Shown piece after piece: positions 43,996-53,867 of a stretch of 64,000 bases of DNA. This DNA is from Algicella marina (lineage in GTDB: Bacteria; Pseudomonadota; Alphaproteobacteria; Rhodobacterales; Rhodobacteraceae): the NCBI RefSeq assembly GCF_009931615.1, contig NZ_CP046620.1:2371501-2435500 (forward strand), read 5' to 3'. Numbering within the stretch: position 1 is the first letter of the stretch; every line of letters begins with the position of its first letter. The notes below the pieces were generated by a model that worked only from the letters and a program-made list of their open reading frames with translations, was not told where the DNA came from and made no database searches. The position numbers were made by a program, and so were the translations under genes.

Positions 43996-44430
43996 TCAGT
44001 TCGCGTCCGCCTCGCCTCCCCGATAGGCCCGGAACCGGTGCCTGTAGATGAGGTTCGGACGCAATCCCTCTACCATGTAGAACAACACCGGCACATGCAG
44101 GCCCAGGTCGACCAGTGCCGCCACCTCCTGTCCCTCGCCCAGCCCGCGAACGAACCAGATCAGCACCACCGCGCCGTGCAGGATCATCAACGGAAAGGCC
44201 AGCGGCACCCGCAGCACCAGCATCGTCACCAGCACCAGCATCAAGCCCACCTGCCCCCACAGCGCAATCCCGCCGTCGAAGGCCAGCGCCACCTGCGCGA
44301 ACCACGCGGCCCGCAGCGTCAGGAACACCACGATCAGCCACAGCGCCCAACCCAGCCGCCCCTTCGCATGGCCCAGCGCCGCCGGTCGGTCCACCTTCAC
44401 CCAGATCATCCGCTCCGCTCTCTCGCTCAC
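43996..44430 (-). CDS. small four-helix membrane protein between mccB and mccA
   Basis: A 144-aa hydrophobic protein with about four membrane segments (WALWLIVVFLTLRAAWFAQV, IALWGQVGLMLVLVTMLVL, AFPLMILHGAVVLIWFVRGL, LVDLGLHVPVLFYMVEGL) and a short basic tail (YRHRFRAYRGG). The GTG start at 44430 has AAAGGA nine bases upstream. No family is recognised. Its place inside the leucine operon, co-directional with both carboxylase subunits, suggests co-transcription, for example as a transport or membrane accessory. This role is an inference only. Confidence 0.65.
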   Translation of the reverse strand: MSERAERMIWVKVDRPAALGHAKGRLGWALWLIVVFLTLRAAWFAQVALAFDGGIALWGQVGLMLVLVTMLVLRVPLAFPLMILHGAVVLIWFVRGLGEGQEVAALVDLGLHVPVLFYMVEGLRPNLIYRHRFRAYRGGEADAN

Positions 44431-44548
44431 TCGATTTCGTCCTTTGCGATGTGTCGCACGCAGGTAGGCATTTCGATTACCCGGCAGGTAGTGCCCAGAT
44501 TACCTTGTCACTTGGCAGGGTGAGGTCGGTCCCGATTCCGGAAATTCG

Positions 44549-44588
44549 CCATACCAAACCCATATCAAATCCATACCAAACCCATATC
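44549..44588. repeat. two 18-bp direct repeats, 22-bp period
   Basis: CCATACCAAACCCATATC occurs at 44549-44566 and 44571-44588, just after the mccB stop (44599 on the minus strand) and in an AT-rich 168-bp gap. Confidence 0.8.
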
Positions 44589-44598
44589 GGCTCCCGCC

Positions 44599-46152
44599 TC
44601 ACATCCGGAAGACGCCAAACCGCGTCTCCTCCACCGGCACATTCAGGCTGGCGGCAAGCGCCAGCGAAAGTACGGCGCGCGTGTCTGCCGGGTGAATTAT
44701 CCCGTCATCCCAAAGCCTTGCACTGGCATAGAGCGGGTGGGACTGCTCCTCAAACTGGTCGAGCACCGGCTGCTTGAAAGCCGCCTCGTCCTCGGCACTC
44801 CATGTGTCGCCGCTCCGCTCGATCCCGGCCCGCTTCACATCCGCCAGCACCCCCGCCGCCTGGGCACCGCCCATCACCGAAATACGCGAATTTGGCCATG
44901 AAAACAGGAAGTTGGGCGAATAGGCCCGCCCCGCCATCCCGTAATTTCCGGCGCCATAGGAGCCACCCACCAGCACCGTGATCTTCGGGCAGGCGGTCGT
45001 TGCCACCGCCGTCACCAGTTTCGCCCCATGCCGCGCGATCCCGCCATGCTCGGCCTTCGATCCGACCATGAAACCCGAGATATTCTGAAGGAAAATCAGA
45101 GGGATACGTCGCTGCGCACACAGCTCCACAAAATGCGCCCCCTTCTGCGCGCTGTCCGAGAACAGCACGCCATTATTGGCAATGATCCCAACGTGATAAC
45201 CGTCGATATGCGCGAACCCGCACACCAGCGTCTCGCCGAACCGCGCCTTGAATTCATCGAACCGCGAGCCGTCGACCAGCCGCAAGATCACCTCGCGGAT
45301 GTCGTAAGGCGTGCGCAGATCGGCCGGCACGATGTCGAGCAGTGTTGCCACATCATGTTGAGGCGGCTCACTTTTTTCCCGCGCCGCCTGATGTGCGGCT
45401 CCCAGATGCCGCACCGCCTCCCGCGCCAGTGCCAGCGCGTGCGCATCGTCCTCGGCAAGGTAATCGGCCACACCCGAAAGCCGCGTATGCACATCCCCTC
45501 CGCCCAGATCCTCGGCACTCACCTCCTCACCCGTCGCCGCCTTCACCAGCGGCGGCCCGGCGAGGAAGATAGTCCCCTGATTTTTCACGATAATCGAGAC
45601 ATCCGCCATCGCTGGCACATAGGCCCCACCTGCCGTGCAGGAACCCATCACCACCGCGATCTGCGCAATCCCCTTCGCGCTCATCCGCGCCTGATTGTAG
45701 AAGATCCGCCCGAAATGATCCCGATCGGGAAACACCTCATCCTGGTTCGGCAGATTTGCGCCCCCGGAATCAACGAGATAGACGCAAGGCAGCCCGCATT
45801 GCTCCGCGATTTCCTGCGCCCTTAAGTGCTTCTTAACCGTGATGGGATAATAAGTACCCCCCTTCACCGTGGCATCATTGGCGACCACCATCACCAGCCG
45901 CCCCTGCACGCGCCCGACGCCCGCGATCACCCCACCGCACGGTGCCGCGCCATCGTACATCCCGTGCCCGGCGAACGTGCCGATTTCCAGAAACGGTGCA
46001 CCGGCATCCAGCAACCCTGCCACCCGGTCGCGCGGCAGCATCTTTCCGCGGAAAACATGGCGGTCGCGGGCTCTCTCGCCACCCCCGGAAATCGCAATTT
46101 CCGCGGCCGTTTCAACGGCTTGCAGCGCCTCCAGATGCGCCTCGGCCGTCAC
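44599..46152 (-). CDS. mccB: methylcrotonyl-CoA carboxylase, beta (carboxyltransferase) subunit
   Basis: A 517-aa carboxyltransferase with the two crotonase-like halves: N-terminal [56 protein letters not shown] and [21 protein letters not shown]-terminal [36 protein letters not shown] and [13 protein letters not shown]. It carboxylates 3-methylcrotonyl-CoA using carboxybiotin from mccA. The only start found is GTG 46152, which trims about 20 residues from the usual N-terminus; no in-frame alternative upstream was seen. It follows ivd by 61 bp. Confidence 0.93.
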   Translation of the reverse strand: MTAEAHLEALQAVETAAEIAISGGGERARDRHVFRGKMLPRDRVAGLLDAGAPFLEIGTFAGHGMYDGAAPCGGVIAGVGRVQGRLVMVVANDATVKGGTYYPITVKKHLRAQEIAEQCGLPCVYLVDSGGANLPNQDEVFPDRDHFGRIFYNQARMSAKGIAQIAVVMGSCTAGGAYVPAMADVSIIVKNQGTIFLAGPPLVKAATGEEVSAEDLGGGDVHTRLSGVADYLAEDDAHALALAREAVRHLGAAHQAAREKSEPPQHDVATLLDIVPADLRTPYDIREVILRLVDGSRFDEFKARFGETLVCGFAHIDGYHVGIIANNGVLFSDSAQKGAHFVELCAQRRIPLIFLQNISGFMVGSKAEHGGIARHGAKLVTAVATTACPKITVLVGGSYGAGNYGMAGRAYSPNFLFSWPNSRISVMGGAQAAGVLADVKRAGIERSGDTWSAEDEAAFKQPVLDQFEEQSHPLYASARLWDDGIIHPADTRAVLSLALAASLNVPVEETRFGVFRM

Positions 46153-46213
46153 GCGCGCACCCCCTGCGGGATGGTGGGCGGGGCGTCCCGCCGAAGGCGG
46201 CAGCGTCCGCCCA

Positions 46214-47377
46214 TCATCCCATCCCCTTCATCAGCTCGCGCCCCACCAGCATCCGCCGGATCTCCGACGTGCCCGCCCCGATCTCCATCAGTTTGGCATC
46301 GCGCATGATCCGGCTCAGCGGGCTGTCGTTCAGATACCCCGCGCCGCCCATCGCCTGCACACCCTGAACCGCCATTTCCATCGCCTTTTCAGAAGCATAG
46401 AGCACACAGGCCGCCGCGTCCTGCCGTGTGACTTCGCCCCGGTCGCAGGCCTTCGCAACCTCATACACATAAGCCCGTGCCGAGTTCATGGCCGTGTAGA
46501 TATCGGCGATCTTGCCCTGCATCAGTTGAAAGTTGCCAATGGGTTGGCCGAACTGCTTGCGCTCCGCCATGTAGGGCATGATGTGGTCCAGCACCGACGC
46601 CATGATCCCCAGCCCGATGCCCGACAGCACCACCCGCTCGTAATCCAGACCCGACATCAGCACCGCCACGCCCCGGCCCTCCTCGCCCAGCACGTTCTCG
46701 AACGGCACCTCCACGTCGTCGAAGGTGATCTCGGCCGTGTTGCTGCCCCGCATCCCCAATTTGTCGAAATGCGGCCCGACGGAGAATCCGGTCATCTCCT
46801 TCTCGATCAGAAACGCGGTAATTCCCTTTGATCCCGCGGACTTGTCAGTTTTGGCATAGACGACCAGAACACTCGCATCCGGGCTGTTGGTGATCCAGTA
46901 TTTCGATCCGTTCAGCACGAACCGGTCATTGCGCTTCTCCGCGGCTAGGGTCATCGACACCACGTCCGATCCCGCCCCGGCTTCGCTCATCGCCAGTGCG
47001 CCGACATGCGCGCCGGAGATCAGCTTCGGCAGATATGCCTCCCGCTGCGCCTCGGTTCCGTTCAGCGCGATCTGGTTGACGCAGAGGTTCGAATGCGCGC
47101 CGTATGACAGACTCACCGAGGCACTGGCCCGTGCGATTTCCTCCACCGCCACCACATGCGCGAGGTATCCCATTCCGGCCCCGCCGAACCGCTCGGGCAC
47201 GGTGATGCCCAGCAGGCCAAGCTCGCCCATCTCGGCCCATAAATCGTTCGGAAACAGGTTGTTGCTATCAATCTCGGCGGCCATTGGTGCCACGCGCTCC
47301 TGCGCCCAGCGATGCACCATGTCGCGCAACGCCCCGACATCCTCGCCAAGGCCGAACCGCATTGATTGCGTGAACAT
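46214..47377 (-). CDS. ivd: isovaleryl-CoA dehydrogenase
   Basis: A 387-aa acyl-CoA dehydrogenase that oxidises isovaleryl-CoA to 3-methylcrotonyl-CoA with FAD. Family motifs are [35 protein letters not shown] and the C-terminal [20 protein letters not shown]. The catalytic base position that distinguishes IVD, a Glu in the mid-protein helix, is visible in [17 protein letters not shown]. The ATG at 47377 follows GGGAGGA. It is the first gene of the leucine operon; a 20-bp dyad lies 20 bp upstream. Confidence 0.94.
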   Translation of the reverse strand: MFTQSMRFGLGEDVGALRDMVHRWAQERVAPMAAEIDSNNLFPNDLWAEMGELGLLGITVPERFGGAGMGYLAHVVAVEEIARASASVSLSYGAHSNLCVNQIALNGTEAQREAYLPKLISGAHVGALAMSEAGAGSDVVSMTLAAEKRNDRFVLNGSKYWITNSPDASVLVVYAKTDKSAGSKGITAFLIEKEMTGFSVGPHFDKLGMRGSNTAEITFDDVEVPFENVLGEEGRGVAVLMSGLDYERVVLSGIGLGIMASVLDHIMPYMAERKQFGQPIGNFQLMQGKIADIYTAMNSARAYVYEVAKACDRGEVTRQDAAACVLYASEKAMEMAVQGVQAMGGAGYLNDSPLSRIMRDAKLMEIGAGTSEIRRMLVGRELMKGMG

Positions 47378-47397
47378 TTCCGTTCCTCCCGGATCAC

Positions 47398-47417
47398 AAC
47401 TGAACACATGTTCAGTT
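47398..47417 (-). promoter_or_regulatory. 20-bp dyad upstream of ivd, candidate operator
   Basis: AACTGAACACATGTTCAGTT has perfect 9-bp arms around a central CA. It occupies most of the gap between the lipocalin stop (47423) and the ivd Shine-Dalgarno sequence. Its form is typical of TetR-family sites. No TetR or MerR gene is within reach, so the regulator is unknown. Confidence 0.65.
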
Positions 47418-47422
47418 CTTGA

Positions 47423-47944
47423 TCAACCCCCGCCGGTCGCCAGCCACAGCCGCGCCGTATCGTAGCCGTTCTGCCGCAGAACCGCGAGTGGCACCTGCAG
47501 TTCGGCCATGCTCATTTGCGGCTTGCGTGCCAGTATCCAGCCGAAATCGCCCGCCGGCTCACCGATCACCGCCACATCATAGGCCGGAGAGACATACAAC
47601 ACCCACCAGTCACCCTCCAGCGGCGGCACCTCGGTGAAGCTCACGAGGAACTGGCCGCCCTGCACCTGCCGGCCATAGCCCTCGATCGTCCGCACCCCAT
47701 CGATCTTCTGGCAGGTATTGCGAATGCCCATCAGTCCGTCCGGGCGCGGAAAATACTCTGCCGCCACCGCCCGGCACTCCTTCTCGAACCAGTTCGGGAA
47801 CCGGGCCACCTCGTACCAGACACCGTGGTAACGCGACACGTCGAACTCGTTCACGGCCCGTATCTCGAAGTCCTGATCGCGGTAATTTCCATTCAGGCCG
47901 CACGCCGAGAGCGCCACCACCAGCAATATCCACATGTTGCGCAT
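47423..47944 (-). CDS. blc: outer-membrane lipocalin (Blc-like)
   Basis: A 173-aa lipoprotein: leader WILLVVALSACGLNG with lipobox LSAC, lipocalin GxW motif RYHGVWYEVARFPNWFEKEC, and the later conserved WWVLYVSPAYDVAVIGEPAG and WILARKPQMS. Bacterial lipocalins bind lysophospholipids or fatty acids during envelope stress. GAGGAGG precedes the ATG. It is divergent from hisB. Confidence 0.9.
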   Translation of the reverse strand: MRNMWILLVVALSACGLNGNYRDQDFEIRAVNEFDVSRYHGVWYEVARFPNWFEKECRAVAAEYFPRPDGLMGIRNTCQKIDGVRTIEGYGRQVQGGQFLVSFTEVPPLEGDWWVLYVSPAYDVAVIGEPAGDFGWILARKPQMSMAELQVPLAVLRQNGYDTARLWLATGGG

Positions 47945-47979
47945 TCGTGCGCCTCCTCTTCCGCCGTATCTCACCGCCC

Positions 47980-48008
47980 TTTTCACCGGCGGGAGGGCTG
48001 ACTATAAG
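47980..48008 (+). promoter_or_regulatory. hisB promoter candidate
   Basis: TTTTCA (47980-47985), 17-nt spacer, TATAAG (48003-48008), ending 26 bp before the hisB ATG. The -10 matches consensus at 5 of 6 bases. Confidence 0.55.
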
Positions 48009-48034
48009 CTTGCGCGTAACCAGAGGATACGCCC

Positions 48035-48628
48035 ATGCGCCGCGCAACGCTCTCCCGCAACACCAGTGAGACAGAGATCAGTGTTTCCATCAACCTTGAT
48101 GGCACCGGTTCCTACAACAATTCCACCGGGGTAGGCTTCTTCGACCACATGTTGGATCAACTCGCCCGCCACGCTCTGATCGACATGGAGGTCAGCGCCA
48201 AGGGCGATCTGCACATCGACGACCACCACACCGTAGAAGATGTGGGCATCGCCCTCGGCAAGGCGCTGACACAGGCCGTGGGCGACAAGAAGGGCATTCG
48301 CCGCTACGGCTCCTGCCTCCTGCCGATGGACGATACAATGGTGCGCGCCGCGCTCGATCTCTCCGGTCGGCCCTACCTCGTCTGGAAAGTGGAATTCACT
48401 GCGGAGCGGATCGGAACTTTCGATACTGAACTCGTGCGCGAATTCTTCACCGCCTTCGCCACGCACGGCGGCATCACCCTCCATGTCGAGAAACTGGACG
48501 GCATCAATTCCCACCATATCGCCGAAGCCGCCTTCAAATCCGTCGCCCGCGCCCTACGCGACGCTCTCGAGACAGACGCCCGCAAGGCCGATGCCATCCC
48601 TTCCACCAAGGGCACGCTTTCGGAATGA
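48035..48628 (+). CDS. hisB: imidazoleglycerol-phosphate dehydratase
   Basis: A 197-aa enzyme of histidine synthesis that dehydrates IGP to imidazole-acetol phosphate. Metal-binding motifs [18 protein letters not shown] and [19 protein letters not shown], plus [20 protein letters not shown], are intact. The length is standard for the monofunctional form. It overlaps hisH by 4 bp (ATGA), giving a coupled hisB-hisH pair. Confidence 0.97.
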   Translation: MRRATLSRNTSETEISVSINLDGTGSYNNSTGVGFFDHMLDQLARHALIDMEVSAKGDLHIDDHHTVEDVGIALGKALTQAVGDKKGIRRYGSCLLPMDDTMVRAALDLSGRPYLVWKVEFTAERIGTFDTELVREFFTAFATHGGITLHVEKLDGINSHHIAEAAFKSVARALRDALETDARKADAIPSTKGTLSE

Positions 48629-49266
48629 TCACGGCCATCATCGACTATGAGAGCGGAAACCTGCGCTCCGCCGAGAAATCCTTTCAGCGCATGGCGGCGG
48701 AAGGTAACCGGGGCGAGATCGTCGTCACCGCCGATCCGGCCCAGGTAAGGCGCGCGGACCGCATCGTCCTGCCCGGCGTCGGCGCGTTCGACGATTGCCG
48801 CCAGGGGCTGGAGGCGCGGGAGGGTCTGAAAGAAGCGATCTTCGCCCGTGTGCTTGAGGACGGCACCCCGTTTCTCGGCATCTGCGTCGGTATGCAACTC
48901 ATGGCCACCATCGGGCAGGAGCATGGAATGGATTCGCCCGGGTTCGGATGGATTCCCGGCCCCGTCTCTGCTCTCGCACCCTCCGATCCGGCGCTGAAGG
49001 TGCCGCACATGGGCTGGAACGCATTGCAAAATCTGCGCTCCCACCCTGTGCTGGAAGGCATCGCACCCGGCGACCACGCCTATTTCGTTCACTCCTTCCA
49101 CCTCGCGGCGGAAAAGCCGGAGCAGATCATGGCGGAGGTCGATTACGGTGGCCCCGTGACAGCCGCCGTTGGCCGAGACCAGCTTTTCGGAACCCAATTC
49201 CACCCGGAGAAGAGCCAGCAGACCGGCCTCCGACTCATCGCCAACTTCCTTGACTGGAAGCCGTGA
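48625..49266 (+). CDS. hisH: imidazole glycerol phosphate synthase, glutaminase subunit
   Basis: A 213-aa class I glutamine amidotransferase that supplies ammonia to HisF. The catalytic Cys is in [13 protein letters not shown], His and Glu in [12 protein letters not shown], and the oxyanion segment is [11 protein letters not shown]. Its partner hisF lies 3 kb away rather than adjacent, with four unrelated genes and hisA between. It is coupled to hisB by overlapping codons. Confidence 0.96.
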   Translation: MITAIIDYESGNLRSAEKSFQRMAAEGNRGEIVVTADPAQVRRADRIVLPGVGAFDDCRQGLEAREGLKEAIFARVLEDGTPFLGICVGMQLMATIGQEHGMDSPGFGWIPGPVSALAPSDPALKVPHMGWNALQNLRSHPVLEGIAPGDHAYFVHSFHLAAEKPEQIMAEVDYGGPVTAAVGRDQLFGTQFHPEKSQQTGLRLIANFLDWKP

Positions 49267-49414
49267 AAGACGGGCCGAAAGCAATCGCTACCACGCCCCT
49301 CATTCACACCAGGACCGCAATGCACCCGTCACGGAATCAAGGCGCGTTACGCGCTGCCGTGCAGGCACCATCCCGTGGGCCGGCGATGGCACGGCCCCGG
49401 CTGGCGGTACGACA

Positions 49415-49693
49415 CTAATTCCGCTCGAACACCCTCCGCCACTCCAGTATCTCATACCCCGCCCGCAAACCGGTCGGCCAGAAAGGGTCCTCCCGCACCA
49501 ATGCCTCCACCGCCTCGCGCCCGGGAGCCTCTACCAGCCACAGGCCGGAACGAATGCATCCATCCTCCCCCACCAATGGCCCGGCCGACAGAACGGCACC
49601 GCTGCTCTCAAGAAACTTCAGATGCGCGGCCATGTGCGACGCTCTTAACTCACCCTTGCCTTCCGCATCCTCGAAAATCACCGCGTATTGCAT
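49415..49693 (-). CDS. YciI family protein
   Basis: A 92-aa ferredoxin-like protein: QYAVIFEDAEGKGELRASHM after Met (His in the conserved R-x-x-H position), GAVLSAGPLV and the C-terminal DPFWPTGLRAGYEILEWRRV. YciI homologues include small dehydrochlorinase-like enzymes; most are unassigned. It is convergent with hisH and adjacent to a divergent LysR gene. Confidence 0.85.
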   Translation of the reverse strand: MQYAVIFEDAEGKGELRASHMAAHLKFLESSGAVLSAGPLVGEDGCIRSGLWLVEAPGREAVEALVREDPFWPTGLRAGYEILEWRRVFERN

Positions 49694-49778
49694 CCCGCAC
49701 TCCCCTCTGTTCGAAGAACAGACTAGCTTGCAGCAACCAACAGTTGATTCAGGGATTTCGCAGGCTTAACCTGCAATT

Positions 49779-50618
49779 ATGCAGGATATCGCCTGGGATG
49801 ATCTTAAAGTGCTTCTCGCGCTGATGCGCGACGGCTCCTTCTCGGCGGCCGGCAAGTCCCTTGGCCTCAATGAAACCACCACCACCCGCCGCCTGGACCG
49901 CCTGGAGAAAGCTCTCGGCTCCCGCGTCATGGACCGGCGGCGCGGCGCTTTCAGCCTCACCGAAGCCGGCGAAACTCTCCTCGCTCATGCCGAGCGGGCG
50001 GAGCGCGAACTGCTGGACGCTTTTCGCAGCCTCGAAGGGCAAGACGCGAGGATCGCCGGACGTGTCCGCATCACCGCCGTTCCCGTTCTCGTCAACCGGG
50101 TCTTCGCCCGCGCCCTACCGGCGCTGCTCAACCAGCATCCGGCACTGGAAATCGACCTCGTTTCCGAAAGCCGCAATCTGAACCTCTCGCGTCGGGAGAC
50201 CGACATCGCACTGCGCCTCTCCCGTCCGGAGAGCGAAATGACCGCCCTCGCCCAGAAGATCGGCAGCCTCAAATACGGTATCTTCGTGCAGCGCGGCAAG
50301 CGCATGGCCTCACTGCCATGGGTGACCTATGGCGATGTCATGGGCCACCTGCCACAGAACGCCTGGATCGCCCAGCATTCGAAAGATCCCCTGGCCAAGG
50401 TGCAGGTCAACGATGCCGAAGGGCTGATCGCCTGCGCCTCACGCGGCATCGGCAAGGTTCTGCTTCCCGAACTCGTCGGTCGCAGCGTGGCCGAACTTGA
50501 AGAACTCCACCTTCCCTGCGACCTCAGCCGCGAAGTCTGGATGATCGTTCACCCCGATCTTCGTCGCCTCGCCCGGATCGAGGCGACGATGGATTGGATC
50601 AGGCGTATCCTTGCCTGA
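49779..50618 (+). CDS. LysR family transcriptional regulator
   Basis: A 279-aa regulator with an N-terminal helix-turn-helix (LALMRDGSFSAAGKSLGLNE, TTTRRLDRLEKALGSRVMDR) and a rather short substrate-binding domain (VNRVFARALPALLNQHPALE and IALRLSRPES). It lies 85 bp from the divergent YciI gene, a natural candidate target. The two-Thr-rich recognition segment NETTTTRR marks the subfamily seen beside YciI or MFS genes. Confidence 0.87.
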   Translation: MQDIAWDDLKVLLALMRDGSFSAAGKSLGLNETTTTRRLDRLEKALGSRVMDRRRGAFSLTEAGETLLAHAERAERELLDAFRSLEGQDARIAGRVRITAVPVLVNRVFARALPALLNQHPALEIDLVSESRNLNLSRRETDIALRLSRPESEMTALAQKIGSLKYGIFVQRGKRMASLPWVTYGDVMGHLPQNAWIAQHSKDPLAKVQVNDAEGLIACASRGIGKVLLPELVGRSVAELEELHLPCDLSREVWMIVHPDLRRLARIEATMDWIRRILA

Positions 50619-50636
50619 GGATGTTTCGGACCCGGA

Positions 50637-51014
50637 TCAGTTTATCCGCGTCCAGTTCTGGCCCCGGCAGAACACCGCCACACAGCCCTCGACCTTCAGC
50701 ACATTGCCCGAAAGCGCCATGTTGGAGCGATAGGTCTTGTCATCGTCCGGCGCCCAGATAGTGCCCTTGTGCCATTTCCCGGCCCCGTTCGGCTGCATGT
50801 CCTTGATGATCGCCTTGCCCACAATAGCCTTGTTGTCCGTTCCCACCGCCTTGTTGATCACGCCGCAGGTTTTGGCCGTGTCATAGCTGCAAGGCCCGAT
50901 CCGGACTTCCAGATGCGCACCCGCATCCGATGTTTCCGTCTTCCACGTTCCGTTCACGTCCTGCGCCAGCACCGGGCTTGCGGTCAGAAGCGCCGCCACA
51001 ATGTATTTCAGCAT
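50637..51014 (-). CDS. DUF2147 exported protein
   Basis: A 125-aa protein with leader LKYIVAALLTASPVLA and the DUF2147 beta-barrel core: DVNGTWKTETSDAGAHLEVR at the start, KTCGVINKAVGTDN and the closing VEGCVAVFCRGQNWTRI. Family members are periplasmic and of unknown function. It is convergent with LysR, 18 bp between stop codons. Confidence 0.86.
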   Translation of the reverse strand: MLKYIVAALLTASPVLAQDVNGTWKTETSDAGAHLEVRIGPCSYDTAKTCGVINKAVGTDNKAIVGKAIIKDMQPNGAGKWHKGTIWAPDDDKTYRSNMALSGNVLKVEGCVAVFCRGQNWTRIN

Positions 51015-51155
51015 GTCAGTCTCCCTGTTTTGTGTTTTTTCAGTGATCGTGATGTGGTGCCATGTCCTGGGTCAAGCCTGACGTGGCGGCGGGATCGCCC
51101 CTTTTCTTTCCGGCCGCGAATTGCTTAAAGGCGGCAAACATCCACGGAGCGCCCG

Positions 51156-51878
51156 ATGATCCTCTACCCAGCAATTGATCTCAAGGATGGCGCCTGCGTG
51201 CGCCTCTACAAAGGCGAGATGGATCAGGCGACGGTCTTCAACGACAATCCGGCAGCACAGGCGAAGGCTTTCGAAGACGCGGGTTGCGAATGGCTCCACC
51301 TCGTCGACCTCAATGGCGCTTTCGCCGGCGCACCAGTCAATGGCTCGGCAGTGGAGGCAATCCTAGCCGCCATCTCAGTCCCTGCCCAACTCGGCGGCGG
51401 CATCCGGGACATTGCCACCATCGAAACCTGGCTGGCAAAGGGACTGGCCCGCGTGATCCTCGGCACCATCGCCGTGCGCGACCCGGAACTCGTGAAACAG
51501 GCGGCCCGCGCCTTCCCCGGAAAGATCGCCGTTGGCATCGACGCCAGGGACGGCATGGTCGCCGTCGAGGGGTGGGCAGAGACGACCGACATCGCCGCAC
51601 TCGACCTCGCCCGAAAGTTCGAGGACGCGGGCGTGGCCGCAATCATCTACACGGACATAGACCGTGACGGTGCGATGCAGGGCCCGAACGTCACGGCCAC
51701 CGCCGACCTGGCCAATGCGGTCTCGATTCCCGTCATCGCATCCGGCGGTGTCTCCTCGCTTGATGACCTGCGCGCCCTCAAGAACAGCGGCGCGGCGCTC
51801 GACGGTGCGATATCCGGCCGCGCACTTTACGACGGCCGGATATCGGTGGCAGAGGCGGTCAGCCTGCTGAAGGCCTGA
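51156..51878 (+). CDS. hisA: ProFAR isomerase (HisA)
   Basis: A 240-aa TIM barrel of histidine synthesis. The catalytic Asp residues are in [18 protein letters not shown] and [16 protein letters not shown], and the phosphate loops are AQLGGGIRD and [19 protein letters not shown] precedes the ATG. The stop codon lies in one arm of a hairpin shared with the converging 57-aa gene. Confidence 0.96.
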   Translation: MILYPAIDLKDGACVRLYKGEMDQATVFNDNPAAQAKAFEDAGCEWLHLVDLNGAFAGAPVNGSAVEAILAAISVPAQLGGGIRDIATIETWLAKGLARVILGTIAVRDPELVKQAARAFPGKIAVGIDARDGMVAVEGWAETTDIAALDLARKFEDAGVAAIIYTDIDRDGAMQGPNVTATADLANAVSIPVIASGGVSSLDDLRALKNSGAALDGAISGRALYDGRISVAEAVSLLKA

Positions 51879-51890
51879 GCCCTCTCAGGC
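51873..51890. terminator. convergent hairpin holding both stop codons
   Basis: GCCTGAG-CCCT-CTCAGGC is a perfect 7-bp stem. The hisA TGA (51876-51878) is in the left arm and the TGA of the opposing small gene (51885-51887) in the right. It can fold in either transcript. Confidence 0.6.
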
Positions 51891-52058
51891 TTCGCGCCCG
51901 CGCTCAATGCGCGCATATTGCCGGGCACGGCCGTCGCTTTCCGCGCGCGGCTGGCGAAGGACGGCGCGCGTCGCCGGATGGCTGCCCGCCGGTCCGTTGC
52001 TTTTCTGGATACGGGTGTACTCGCGAAGCTCTGGCCGTGTTTCGGTCTTCTGAACCAT
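51885..52058 (-). CDS. 57-aa basic protein between hisA and hisF
   Basis: A short frame with an excellent AGGAGG six bases before the ATG at 52058. The product is basic and hydrophilic (ETRPELREYTRIQKSNGPAG, then RAVLRQPRAESDGRARQYAR) and lacks helices or Cys. The strong ribosome site and the stop codon built into a shared hairpin argue that it is real. The function is unknown; an RNA- or ribosome-associated role is conceivable from charge only. Confidence 0.6.
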   Translation of the reverse strand: MVQKTETRPELREYTRIQKSNGPAGSHPATRAVLRQPRAESDGRARQYARIERGREA

Positions 52059-52225
52059 GACGATCCTCCTGCTTGCTTTCATCCCACCGCAACAGCGGCG
52101 GGAGGCCACTCTAACACACCTCACGTGGTTTCGCACAGCGCCCACGTCAACCACTGCGTCGACATCTTCACAATGCGCCATTCACCGCGTATGAAGCGGC
52201 GGAACCCCGCCCAAGGAGCCCACCC

Positions 52226-52983
<758 letters not shown>

Positions 52984-52987
<4 letters not shown>

Positions 52988-53301
52988 GCGACATTCTCCG
53001 CGATCTCGCCGCCACGATCGAGGCCCGCAAGGGCAGCGACCCGGCGGCCTCCTACACCGCCTCGCTGCTGGCCAAGGGTCGCTCCAAATGCGCCGAGAAA
53101 TTTGGCGAGGAAGCGGTGGAAGCAATCATCTCCGCCGCCGAGGGCGACCGGGAAGGGCTGACGGGCGAAGCGGCGGACGTGCTCTACCACCTCCTCGTCC
53201 TGCTCGCCGCATCGGACGTGCCGCTGGAAGACGTCCTAAGCACCCTTGCCACCCGCAAGGGCACCTCCGGCCATGCCGAGAAAGCCGCACGCAAAGGCTG
53301 A
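52984..53301 (+). CDS. hisE: phosphoribosyl-ATP pyrophosphatase
   Basis: A 105-aa all-helical MazG-like enzyme that hydrolyses PR-ATP, the second histidine step. Conserved metal-binding acidic residues lie in [20 protein letters not shown] and [16 protein letters not shown]. It is a stand-alone HisE (not fused to HisI), as in most alphaproteobacteria, and is the last gene of the hisF-hisE pair. Confidence 0.96.
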
Positions 53302-53310
53302 GTTTGCCAA

Positions 53311-53339
53311 TTGCAGAAGCCGAAACCCTTCTGTATACC
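53311..53339 (+). promoter_or_regulatory. promoter of tRNA-Arg (CCG)
   Basis: TTGCAG (53311-53316), 17-nt spacer, and an extended -10 TGTATACC with TATACC at 53334-53339, ending 9 bp before the tRNA. Confidence 0.65.
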
Positions 53340-53344
53340 CCGCA

Positions 53345-53425
<81 letters not shown>

Positions 53426-53534
53426 TTTCACTTTCGGCAGTTGAAAATCCCTCCAACACCTTGAAGGGGAAAGAAAAAATCGGGGTTCGAACTCCCTGAT
53501 TTCGGCTGTATCGGACAGGCTCCGAAAATGCCAG

Positions 53535-53708
53535 TCACAGCACTGTTTTTTGCCACTCAATACGACCATTTTGCCAGATATTCCAAGGGCTTGACAGGAA
53601 GCGCAGCGCGAGTTCGAACGACTCCTCCAGAGTGTTCTTCGGCTTGCCCCCAGTAGCTACACGTTCTTCGAGCAGCGCCTTCTCGCTTTCGAGCTTGCCG
53701 ATACGCTT
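53535..53708 (-). pseudogene. decayed C-terminal tail of a serine recombinase
   Basis: Read on the minus strand, 57 codons give KRIGKLESEKALLEERVATG, KPKNTLEESFELALRFLSSP and WNIWQNGRIEWQKTVL before a stop. This is the coiled-coil and C-terminal end characteristic of large serine site-specific recombinases of the DNA-invertase type. The catalytic and DNA-binding parts are missing and no start is available; upstream sequence shows no continuing family similarity. It lies 110 bp beyond a tRNA-Arg gene and is best read as the remnant of an integrated element. Confidence 0.7.
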
Positions 53709-53821
53709 CAGCGCTGCCGCCCATGCGCAGCGTGCGGCTGACTTCCTGCATGGCTTGCAGCCCGTGATTGAGGAAGATCAAAGCGAAGCAGTCGCCGCGT
53801 AAGGCAGCTCAACTTTAGAAA

Positions 53822-53850
53822 AATTTTCGGCTGGCCGTCAGGCCAGCCGA
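53822..53850 (-). terminator. rho-independent terminator of the TRAP-operon end
   Basis: A 10-bp perfect stem TCGGCTGGCC (53827-53836 with 53841-53850), 4-nt loop, followed on the minus strand by AAAATTTTTC. It is 18 bp past the stop of the exported hypothetical gene. Confidence 0.85.
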
Positions 53851-53867
53851 GCTAGATGTGTCGGAAG

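Noticed and set aside
41630-44026. 798-aa plus-strand frame across mccA and hmgL
   Set aside because: Arg/His/Pro-rich translation typical of antisense to GC-rich genes; the leucine-catabolism enzymes lie on the minus strand.
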